A DNA stretch of 31,302 nucleotides from positions 13,694 through 44,995 of the forward strand of contig JH153627.1 in the NCBI GenBank assembly GCA_000226015.1. The letters run 5' to 3'. The position numbers and the translations under genes are program-made. Within the stretch, counting starts at the first letter, position 1, and every line of letters begins with the position of its first letter. The stretch is from Mnemiopsis leidyi (Eukaryota; Ctenophora; Tentaculata; Lobata; Bolinopsidae). Shown here piece after piece: positions 25,301-31,302 of the stretch. A model generated the notes under the pieces. It was not told where the DNA came from, made no database searches, and worked only from the letters and a program-made list of their open reading frames with translations.

Positions 25301-28300
25301 ATAGGATCTTCAGAATCTTAGAAACGTAGTAGTCAGTGGAAGCGCTATATTGGTTTTGCACGCTTGTCTGACATCCTCAATACTCTATGGTTGATAGGAA
25401 CATCTGTGTTTGGGGGATGCCACAGCTCTACAATTCTGTAGCTCGGTTTAGAGCTCTGTCCTCACTCTCGATAAGATCTATGGATAAAGTGATCCAATTA
25501 TTGTAACTGTACGCCGTTATTATCTGATCAGCGTGGAAACAAGGGTCTCTGAGGGCCGAGTTGTCGTTTTTCGGTTGTCCACCTAATGGTATGTCACCAA
25601 GTGCCGATCTGATAGATTTCTCGATGTAACTTGTTGAGCTCGATACAACTTGTTGAGCTATTTGTAATCAAGAAAGAGAAATCTAAAAGATCAGATAATA
25701 TTCTTACTGATGAATCTGAACAGGTTTTAAAGGACGAAGCTCAATACACAGAGCCTCCCGAGAACCCGCCAAAGAGGAAGTCGTTCTGGTGTTGGTTCTA
25801 TGACATTGTTGTTTTTCTGGGAAAAGGCAAAGGCAAACCTGCTACCAAGTGCAATCAGGACGTAAGTTGTTAAATTTCATTCTTATCTAAATGTTTAAAA
25901 TTTAAGTTTTGTATCAGCTGTTCGTTAACATTGGTTAAAACCTTGGGAAAATTGCGAAAAATAATCTATAATTTTGGTAGAATTTCACTTTAAACTGTAA
26001 AGGTCTGTGGAAACTAGAGAGACTTAAATTTACGTGTCCGGTGTTGTTAAAAATGGAGTTTCTAGATATTTTGACACGCTTAGCCAATAAACATGTTGAA
26101 AAATAATCGCCTCAAACCTAATACATACTGATGACTGATGGCACTGGGCATAATAATGGGTTAAGTGATATGAATTTCCGAGCTCAATTTACTCCACGCC
26201 TTTAGACAGCTCTACAGACAGAGCAGGTTACTCGTGCACGGCGAAACAGCCCAAAATAATGATCCTTGTCCCTCGTTGTTCTTTAGAATACTTTGTTTAA
26301 AATGAATTGTCTGAGACGATAAGTTTTTAACACAGCCATGGTCACCTGTTTTAGAAACTCAATCTCCTCATTGAAACTAAAAGCGTTATGCGTTTAAACC
26401 ATCGGAACCGTGGGTACCGTTCACCAGTTACAGTATTATGTAGCAAGGTTACTTTATGTTCACTGACTGTTTGTACTTTCGTACATTGCAGCAAAATTGT
26501 CAACTAAATCGTGGTCATCTACGCCCCCCCCCCATTTTGCCTCTTAGGCATTAAATTTTACCACCAAACTTTTAATTGGTAAACTTTCAACCGCACAACG
26601 AATTTTCATGGTAAACTTTCAACCGCACAACGAATTTTCATTTTAATGGCTGTCAGTTATAGCAAAATGTCTCTTTTGGTAAAGTGACAGCACCGTTTTA
26701 CAAGCCTGAAACTATATGCTTGACGCCATACACGATATACAAGAAACTAATAGTCACCAAGATTTGGTTATGTTGTCGGTTTGAAGGATTTACGTTAATC
26801 TTGCGTGAAATTTTGTTTTTCAATAGATATGATGATTCGGCTAGGATGATACAATTTTGATCCACAAAGCCAAACAAGGAGACGGGGTGGCCATTAAATT
26901 GAAGTTTCGTAGAACACTTGTAAGACTAGTAACACTTTCCATGGTTTGTAAAAAATATACACTGCTGAAGCTTACAAAACTTAACCTTGCAAACCACAGT
27001 ACCACACGGCCATATGCTAACGGAAATTCCGATAAGTTCATACTTTAAACATTCAAAATGTCCAGCTGCAGTGTTATCTTAACGGTTTTTGCTTAATTTT
27101 GTACCTAACATATTGTTAGGAGACGGAAGGTTAAAGGAATTTGATAAAGTATCGTGTTACGAATACAGAAATATTAAATTGTATCGGCGTATTAGAAATT
27201 ATTTAATTTTTTTTGTTTTTAGGTCGGTTAGTTTTTTTCAGTTTAGATTCATTCTTAGGTTATGTCAGTTGGGGAGGGGGTAAGGCGCCTACCATGGCCA
27301 TGACACCCTGAATTCTTTTTTTAAAGAGAGACTTGGTCCCTGAAATTGCCCTACGGTCAATGGTCATAAAACTTGACCATGACCATGGAAGATTTGAATT
27401 TTGCCATGGTCACGATCGAAAACTGTGACCATTTGATCGCGGTAATATCTACAATTTTACCATGGTCATACGTTCATGGTCAAAAATGTTTGACTTTTTG
27501 ACCATAACACCCGGACGTAGGTCAGACGGTTAAAAGTTGTGGTCCCACACCCCCTTCTCCCCCAGTAAATCAGCAGTTAATGGGATATGATTTTTCAAGA
27601 GCCGAAATTAATGAGACAGATTGTATAACGCATACAGTGCTAGATTTAGATACCCTAGCTCCTGTGAAAGCGAAACTGTTTGACGTCTATATTCTCTCTT
27701 TTAATTTTTGCTACTTTTTGAAAAATGAAAATTACTGGACTGATATATAACAAAATGCCATACTTAAATTGTTCTTAATCGGGGGGGGGGGTGGGGTATG
27801 GTACCGGCTGGATTATAGCTCCCTTGTTCGCAGGCAAGTTTATCCGAGTCAGGAAACGCAAAGTTAGACCACAGACTGCAAAATTCAGCCGATACTTATA
27901 AGTTCTTTTAACGCTGCAACGAAAAAATACAGCCATCGCAATTCAAACCAGACTAATTGATATGCTATCTAACCTTTTAAGCAGCTCCATGTTGATTGGG
28001 TGTGACGTGATTCTACGTTCCCGACATAACCCGCTCTCTAAAACGATGACATTTTCAGAATCCACTAAAGAAGCATTGGAGAGATGGCAGGATATGCTTG
28101 CTATCTAAAGCGGAAGCTCAAAATATCCTCTCAAAGCTCGGTCCTACAACATCTGGAGCTGTCATTAGAGTAAGTTTTGTCGGGTTTTCTTTGTAATTTT
28201 GTTGTTTTTCTTTCTTTTAGATATCTGGTTTTTTAATAGTGCTTTTTCAGCGCTTGTGCCCTTTCACAATTTGTCGTAGTTTTCAGCAATTTCCTGTAAT

Positions 28301-30201
28301 TCTAAAGTTTTTTGTTCCATTATGAATATTATGAAAGGCCTGTGGAAAATGATGAATTTAGGTCAATTTCCTTTCTTTGCCGTAAAGTTTCTATTTTTGT
28401 TTTCAGTTATATTCGTTTCCTTGCTCGATTTGATAGGGATAAAGTTGCATTCCGTTGATCGTCTCCCCGAACTCCATAGATGAATATTTCCCGCTGTTTT
28501 ATTTTATTCATATTGCGCTTCGCATCTTAACCGCACCCATATACGTTGTCACATACACAATTACAGATCACACACACAAGACACGCCACTTATTTTAGGG
28601 ATGAAAGTCTCCTATAAATGTAATGATGCACATCCGATTTTCGTTATTCACCAAGAATGTACGTTTTTTCCCTAAATCGGGACTTAAGCTCAACCTCCAG
28701 CATAATATTTCCTCTCCATTAATTCAGCCAACATTTCGTTCCCTCAGCATGTTTCTACAATTAATCTATTGTCGTCTCTGTTAACTACCGAACCTAGATT
28801 TCAACTCGCTACTGCCGTGACTCGGATTTGAGTGAACTGCGACACTAAATGAGTGTCTCAGTTCATGAAAGGTTCTTGTCACGATTCTGGCCGTTCGTGA
28901 CAAGGTTTCGTCACTTGAACCGGCTTCATTTGATAAAGCCGACAATTCTTATGTCTTTTGCTGTGATAAGTACATTGTGAGGATCTTTTGTAGGTTGCAC
29001 TTTCAACGACTGGGCATTATTCGATGGTCTGTCTGCAGCCGTTTCTTTCAGACCTATAATTGCTCTGTCTGTCTTGAGCTGTTTAAATGCTCTGTTGGGC
29101 TTGTTGTATGAGTCGCTTGTTTTTGGGTTATAGCAGAATCAATAGTATAGCCCTGCTAAGTATTACCAGTAACCATGGTAACGTATCAACAATAGATGCG
29201 CTAAGTATCACCATTAACCATATCACAAGTAACCATATCACCAGTAACCATATCACCAGTAACCATATCACCAGTTACCACATCATCAGTAACCATATCA
29301 CCAGTAACCATATCCCCAGTAACCATATCACCAGTAACCATATCACCAGTTACCACATCATCAGTAACCATATCACCAGTAACCATATCCCCAGTAACCA
29401 TATCACCAGTAAACATATCATCAGTAACCATATCAGCAGCAACCACATCATCAGTAACCACATCACCAGTAGCCATATTACCAGTTACCATATCACCAGT
29501 TACCATATCTCCAGTAACCATATCACCAGTAACCATATCACCAGTAACCATATCACCAGTAACCATATCACCAGTAACCATATCACCAGCAACCATATCA
29601 TCAGCAACCATATCACCAGTTACCATATCACCAGTTACCATATCACCAGGTGTCGGAGTCGAAACCGCGGTTTCTAAACGTACTGTCCTGCAACAACAAG
29701 TCGTGGGGAGTGGGAGATAAAGACGTGGACGGTATGGACCAGATCCTTCTCAACAAGTTTACCTACATCTGGTCTGAAGTCAAGGAGAACTGGATCAGGA
29801 CTGACCAGATCATAAAGTTGGTTTTTTTCGTAGTCAGAAATATGTCCTTTTTATAAAACAGATTTATTTCGCCACTCTCTAAATCATAATTTAACACTTT
29901 CGTTCCGCTTTTTCTCTTAGTTCTAAGTAAGGAGAAATTTTTTTGCCAGAATCGCTTCTATTCACCAGTTTCAAGTCTAAATATCTAAAATTTATCAGAC
30001 CCCGAGTCGTGGATAACGAATGGTACAAGCCATTATCCTCGAGCGAGCCCGCGATGCCCACAACTCCATCAACCCCCATTCCCCAAAGCTCAGTGGGCTG
30101 TATGTCCCCAGCAGCCATGTCTAGTTGTATGAGTCCTGGAGCTGCCAGCCCTATCGCTTATCCTAACAACTTTCCTCCTTCTCCTTTCATATCAGTTCAA
30201 G
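13217..30201 (+). CDS. Gene B: divergent STAT transcription factor (3' partial)
   Basis: Exons: 13217-13340, 14002-14141, 15536-15652, 16201-16380, 17108-17215, 18558-18683, 20001-20119, 21278-21383, 21855-21953, 23031-23212, 23491-23610, 23931-24039, 25724-25861, 28059-28169, 29650-29816, 29969-30201. They join in phase to 726 codons. STATs are latent cytoplasmic factors that dimerise by SH2-phosphotyrosine contacts and bind DNA in the nucleus. Support in order: coiled coil (about 90-240); ILQRSFVMTRQP (240-251), like the family LIQSSFVVERQP; CRMYLVGLNEY (about 295-304), like VRLLVKLQELNY; AILVHASQKP...LFWCRFN (about 430-450), like VISNVSQLPSGWASILWYN; SFWCWFYDIV before SH2, like FPFWLWIESI; HWRDGRICLLSK then AVIRVSES for SH2, with Arg593 (STAT1 Arg602). 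The Ser/Pro tail carries two MSP motifs. The C-terminus lies beyond the last visible donor. The start is less certain than the family. Confidence 0.85.
13341..14001. other. STAT intron 1
   Basis: GTACGT to AATCAG. No other feature seen. Confidence 0.6.
14002..14141 (+). CDS. STAT exon 2
   Basis: Two bases complete the exon 1 codon, and the exon leaves in phase 0 at TTG|GTAAGT (strong donor). The peptide is helical (EAKLQILVNHFQDKVK, ISEERKKYCHL). With exon 1 it forms about 88 residues ahead of the coiled coil, shorter than the roughly 120-residue N-terminal domain of vertebrate STATs. Confidence 0.8.
14142..15535. other. STAT intron 2
   Basis: Contains a C run (about 14829-14839) and a 21-bp minisatellite (14946-15094). 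No exon seen. Confidence 0.6.
14946..15094. repeat. 21-bp minisatellite, seven copies
   Basis: Near-perfect tandem copies of a unit beginning ACTTGTATAG and ending TTGTATCATGT. The period is divisible by three, so it leaves open frames on both strands (TCIVVSC-type repeats). These are not genes. Confidence 0.95.
15536..15652 (+). CDS. STAT exon 3
   Basis: 39 codons, phase 0 at both ends. Acceptor GTTTTCAG, donor GAT|GTGAGT. The peptide HELESGPITDLQELTLSLDYIDHV is helical and belongs to the start of the coiled-coil region by position. The donor runs directly into a minisatellite. Confidence 0.8.
15656..15830. repeat. 15-bp minisatellite starting inside the exon 3 donor
   Basis: About 11.5 copies of AGTTATCATCTTATT. 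The first copy begins at intron position +4, so the donor GTGAGTTATC supplies the start of the first unit. Open frames on both strands are repeat artefacts. Confidence 0.95.
16090..16165. repeat. Short tandem repeat just upstream of STAT exon 4
   Basis: Three to four imperfect 18-bp copies based on CTCC(A/G)CAAAAACTGTT, following AAATTTGCGACAACTCCCCA. The latter block also occurs at 6159-6179 with one mismatch. Confidence 0.7.
16201..16380 (+). CDS. STAT exon 4: coiled coil
   Basis: 60 codons, phase 0 at both ends; acceptor CCTCAG, donor GAG|GTTAGT. The peptide is strongly helical (HELSAVQEKFDMCYDAITQQ, LDNLRNQIYRVDRD, MRSLYDITERN), as in the long helices of the STAT coiled-coil domain. An in-frame CAG 12 bases upstream (16188) could add QNPQ. 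Confidence 0.85.
16381..17107. other. STAT intron 4
   Basis: No feature beyond splice sites recognised. Confidence 0.6.
17108..17215 (+). CDS. STAT exon 5: coiled coil
   Basis: 36 codons, phase 0; acceptor ATTACAG, donor ATG|GTGCGT. Peptide IEKCRLRCDYVLFALRQWRA then SQEIKHIF. The RQWR helix lies where family members have a Trp-Lys-Arg segment in the coiled coil. Confidence 0.82.
17216..18557. other. STAT intron 5
   Basis: Holds an inverted repeat (17629-17828) that may be a MITE remnant and a C run at about 18349-18363. No exon seen. Confidence 0.6.
17629..17828. mobile_element. Possible MITE-like inverted repeat
   Basis: Left arm TTAACAAATTG (17629-17639) followed by TTTTGGGATTT (17641-17651). 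Right arm AAATCCCAAAA (17789-17799) then CAATTTGTTAA (17818-17828). Both 11-mers pair perfectly, in the expected order. Their spacing differs on the two sides. No coding capacity and no clear target duplication. Confidence 0.4.
18558..18683 (+). CDS. STAT exon 6: end of coiled coil, start of DNA-binding region
   Basis: 42 codons, phase 0. Contains RYIEQILQRSFVMTRQP, matching the family signature at the coiled-coil/DNA-binding boundary (STAT1 has LIQSSFVVERQP). This was the first firm clue to the family. Two donors lie 9 bp apart, ATT|GTAAGT and AAG|GTTAGT; the second would add VSK. Confidence 0.9.
18684..20000. other. STAT intron 6
   Basis: Contains two diverged copies of a GC-richer block with TTTTGCCGC ... 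GGCATTCAGCGG (about 19396-19449 and 19756-19815). No exon seen. Confidence 0.6.
20001..20119 (+). CDS. STAT exon 7: DNA-binding region
   Basis: Acceptor GTTTCAG, donor AA|GTGAGT, phase 0 in and 2 out. The peptide INIASACRMYLVGLNEY aligns with the TVKLRLLVKLQELNY strand of STAT DNA-binding domains, keeping hydrophobic spacing and the final N-x-Y. Confidence 0.87.
20120..21277. other. STAT intron 7
   Basis: No feature beyond a short CA run (about 20346-20358). Confidence 0.6.
21278..21383 (+). CDS. STAT exon 8: DNA-binding region, poorly conserved
   Basis: One base completes the exon 7 codon; leaves phase 0 at CAG|GTATAG. The peptide (DSVFENFSPNRKTAYEG, then NRNNSNNPQ) is Asn-rich and has little detectable similarity to known STATs. 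It is accepted on phase, splice sites and position. Confidence 0.65.
21384..21854. other. STAT intron 8
   Basis: AT-rich; no other feature. Confidence 0.6.
21855..21953 (+). CDS. STAT exon 9: DNA-binding region
   Basis: 33 codons, phase 0; acceptor TTTTCCAG, donor CGG|GTTAGT. Contains VHMINQNLKRRCRE, a basic stretch in the position of the family segment before the LIVTEELHSL strand. Confidence 0.75.
21954..23030. other. STAT intron 9
   Basis: No feature recognised. Confidence 0.6.
23031..23212 (+). CDS. STAT exon 10: end of DNA-binding region
   Basis: Acceptor CCCCACAG, donor GC|GTAAGT, phase 0 in and 2 out. EIFSFVLNF and HSLTIQTCSKPVAILVHA align with the family strands around LSFETQL and LETTSLPVVVISN. 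The exon is noticeably richer in GC than its introns. Confidence 0.87.
23213..23490. other. STAT intron 10
   Basis: Short intron, GTAAGT to TTATTAG. No feature seen. Confidence 0.65.
23491..23610 (+). CDS. STAT exon 11: linker domain
   Basis: One base completes the exon 10 codon, and it leaves in phase 2 at GA|GTAAGA. The spliced peptide HASQKPLAEGKLFWCRFN aligns with the STAT NVSQLPSGWASILWYN segment. The longer open frame overlapping here (23388-23633) is in another frame and is a shadow. Confidence 0.85.
23611..23930. other. STAT intron 11
   Basis: Short intron; no feature. Confidence 0.65.
23931..24039 (+). CDS. STAT exon 12: linker domain
   Basis: Acceptor TTTCAG, donor TCG|GTAAGT. 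YTFDNFGRELSSRELDYLMSQ fits the family pattern WQFSSVTKRGLNVDQLNML in the linker. Confidence 0.85.
24040..25723. other. STAT intron 12
   Basis: 1.7 kb. AGGATCACCGACAA at 24897-24910 repeats 14 bases of exon 12 (24003-24016). TCACCGAC and GTCGGTGA form a small inverted repeat (about 24901-24960). A doubled ACTTGTTGAGCT lies at about 25629-25661. Confidence 0.6.
25724..25861 (+). CDS. STAT exon 13: linker to SH2
   Basis: 46 codons, phase 0; donor GAC|GTAAGT. KSFWCWFYDIVVFLGKGKGK aligns with the conserved FPFWLWIESILELIKKH helix ahead of SH2. The acceptor GAACAG has a weak pyrimidine tract, and the frame stays open upstream to 25631, so the exon could start earlier. Confidence 0.82.
26577..26640. 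repeat. 32-bp perfect tandem duplication
   Basis: Identical copies at 26577-26608 and 26609-26640, each beginning TGGTAAACTTTC and ending GAATTTTCA. Confidence 0.95.
27355..27505. repeat. Cluster of GGTCA/TGACC words
   Basis: Nine GGTCA or TGACC pentamers in about 150 bp, where fewer than one is expected. Most extend to ATGGTCA or TGACCAT, and several are joined as CCATGGTCA. Spacing is irregular. Confidence 0.7.
28059..28169 (+). CDS. STAT exon 14: SH2 domain, first half
   Basis: 37 codons, phase 0; acceptor TTTTCAG, donor AGA|GTAAGT. HWRDGRICLLSKAEAQNIL matches the STAT SH2 entry (WNDGCIMGFISKERERALL), and SGAVIR corresponds to GTFLLR. The final codon is the invariant SH2 Arg that contacts phosphotyrosine (residue 593). 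Confidence 0.92.
28170..29649. other. STAT intron 14
   Basis: Its last 440 bp are a 15-bp minisatellite that forms the acceptor. Nothing else recognised. Confidence 0.65.
29206..29649. repeat. 15-bp minisatellite ending at the SH2 exon acceptor
   Basis: About 29 copies of AACCATATCACCAGT with variants (TCAGT, TTACC, GCAACC). The last copy supplies CATATCACCAG at the intron end, and the exon begins at the next base. Open frames on both strands (about 196 and 146 codons) are artefacts of the period. Confidence 0.95.
29650..29816 (+). CDS. STAT exon 15: SH2 domain, second half
   Basis: Starts in phase 0. After Arg593 the spliced peptide reads VSESKPRFLNVLS, matching RFSESSREGAITFTW of STATs, so the phosphotyrosine loop SES is kept. 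KFTYIWSEVKEN is the later SH2 part. Donor AA|GTTGGT at 29817 is modest; it was chosen because its phase fits exon 16. Other nearby GT sites (29821, 29830) are in the wrong phase. Confidence 0.8.
29817..29968. other. STAT intron 15
   Basis: Short intron of 152 bp. A better-looking acceptor at 29919-29920 was not used because it brings an in-frame TAA at 29928. Confidence 0.55.
29969..30201 (+). CDS. STAT exon 16: end of SH2 region and Ser/Pro-rich tail
   Basis: Acceptor TTCACCAG, donor CAAG|GTAAGT, phase 2 in and phase 1 out. SKYLKFIRPRVVDNEWYKP resembles the segment just after SH2 (KYLYPNIDKDHAFGKYY). The rest is Ser, Pro, Thr and Met rich with CMSPAA and CMSPGA, like the PMSP phosphosite in STAT1/3 activation tails. 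Tyr713 (AYPNN) is the only tyrosine after Tyr668. The acceptor is less certain than the frame. Confidence 0.7.
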
Positions 30202-30581
30202 GTAAGTTTCACTTTGTCCTTTTTTTTTCTCTCGATATAGGTGCTCTGAGTGTATTGAGGTGACCCATATAAGATTTACTTTTTCCATATAAGGTAAAAT
30301 CTATTTTCCTGGGCTCTTAGAGTTTGTCAAATCTGGTAGTCTGGTACTAGTATAAATAAAATCGAATTCCTTAGAAATGATGTATTCCAACACCTTAGAC
30401 ATTTCAGCCTAGAATTATGCGTCGTATGGATAAATGTTGGAAGTAAAACTTTTGATAACGACCACAATTAGATTTTGTACAGTATCATAATTATGTTATC
30501 GGCCGTGATCCACGACCGGTAGTATTTTAATTCGTTAGAAAGGGGAGGACACCTAGAACATTGATGATTGAATATAACTTG

Positions 30582-30696
30582 CTCGGGATTATTACGGCGG
30601 GTTCATTAAAGCATTAACGACCGGGAACATGGTTTGGGAAAAATTGACGAAATTGCCCTCAACCTGCCACTTTATCCGGGTCATAATAATCCCGAG
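30582..30696. mobile_element. Possible MITE: 13-bp inverted repeat
   Basis: CTCGGGATTATTA at 30582-30594 and its exact complement TAATAATCCCGAG at 30684-30696 flank 89 bp. The outer flanks AACTTG and GTTAGG extend the match partly. No coding capacity. Confidence 0.4.
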
Positions 30697-31102
30697 TTAG
30701 GATTTTTTCCATTTCCTATTCAAGGTAGAGTATAAATTAAATTGTTCTGTAATTAGAGTTGAACCGGCCTGCGAAGCATTACCATTTTTCAGTCGCTAGA
30801 CCGCGTTATCGTGGCGTTCTTAAGCCGGTCATTTAACGATGAGAACCACGTGACATGCCTTACTAATGATCTATCGGACTGATATTAGAGGTCATGAGCG
30901 TGTTAAAATTTTAGTAAATCGCACCATTAGTTACTCATGAATCGTTTTTAAACGATTTAATCATAAATTGGAATTTCTTATGAGTGCTGCTTACGTCGAT
31001 CGAGCAATTCTTTTAGCTTTGCTAATGTTTGAATCTCTAAATAATTGAATAAACCTACTTTCTATACCCTTTTAAATGTATACATATTGAGCTAGTACTT
31101 GA

Positions 31103-31302
31103 GACGCCAATTAACAAGATGATTTTCCACAAGGGGGACGTACTGATGACGCCAATTAACAAGATGATTTCCCGCAGGAGGAGGTACTGATGACGCCAAT
31201 TAACAAGATGATTTCCCGCAGGAGGAGGTACTAATGACGCCAAGTTAACAAAGATGATTTCCGCAGGAGGAGGTACTGATGACGCCAATTAACAAGATGA
31301 TT
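31103..31302. repeat. 44-bp tandem repeat running off the right edge
   Basis: Unit begins GACGCCAATTAACAAGATGA, with starts at 31103, 31148, 31192, 31236 and 31280. The period is 44-45 bp and GCAGGAGGAGGTACT lies in the unit. The array is cut by the window end. Confidence 0.95.

Larger units (their letters stand above)
25862..28058. other. STAT intron 13
   Basis: 2.2 kb with a 32-bp tandem duplication (26577-26640), a C run (about 26525-26533), a cluster of ATGGTCA/TGACCAT sites (27355-27505) and a G run (27781-27791). No exon recognised. Confidence 0.6.
30202..31302. other. Start of next STAT intron
   Basis: Begins GTAAGT. Contains an inverted repeat (30582-30696) and a 44-bp tandem repeat at the edge. 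The remaining STAT exons and stop lie outside the window. Confidence 0.6.

Noticed and set aside
29087..29677. Long open frames on both strands (196 and 146 codons)
   Set aside because: They are made by the 15-bp minisatellite; the real SH2 exon starts at 29650 in a different frame.
29921..29968. Acceptor at 29919-29920 with a strong pyrimidine tract for STAT exon 16
   Set aside because: It brings an in-frame TAA at 29928 in the frame that encodes the STAT-like tail.

Overview
The window is eukaryotic nuclear DNA. It is AT-rich, and its coding sequence is cut into short exons by GT-AG introns, most of them several hundred bases to 2 kb and the longest 4.2 kb. Simple repeats and minisatellites are common. 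Domain content points to a metazoan (a STAT-family transcription factor and a PH-domain scaffold), probably an invertebrate because the proteins are strongly diverged from vertebrate ones. The species cannot be told from the sequence. No rRNA, tRNA, CRISPR array or intact transposon was recognised.

Two plus-strand genes lie head to tail. Gene A (about 757-11469, 5 exons seen, 5' end outside the window or unresolved) encodes a scaffold-like protein of at least 786 residues. In order it has two copies of a 98-residue unit with KPPR motifs, an acidic region with four Y-x-[ST]-[VL] motifs, a Lys-rich stretch, a long coiled coil, and a C-terminal PH domain assembled from three exons. Gene B (13217-30201 and beyond the right edge, 16 exons seen) encodes a divergent STAT: a short N-terminal helical region, coiled coil, STAT DNA-binding region, linker, SH2 domain (invariant Arg at residue 593, followed by SES), and a Ser/Pro-rich tail. 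Every exon junction proposed keeps reading frame, and all introns use GT/AG.

Layout: 1-756 unresolved 5' flank; 757-11469 gene A, with a 4.2-kb first visible intron; 11470-13216 intergenic, with a STAT-site-like palindrome 129 bp before the gene B ATG; 13217-30201 gene B; 30202-31302 the next gene B intron, with a 44-bp tandem repeat running off the edge.

The main question is whether these are really two genes. The last gene A exon holds both a stop codon and, just after the PH domain, a donor (A|GTATGA) whose phase matches STAT exon 2. Splicing there would give a PH-STAT chimera. The two-gene reading is preferred because STAT exon 1 has its own ATG in a strong start context, but transcript data are needed. 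A scaffold with tyrosine motifs beside a STAT would fit one signalling pathway; that link is inference. A second unusual feature is two 15-bp minisatellites that run directly into splice sites, one at the SH2 exon acceptor.
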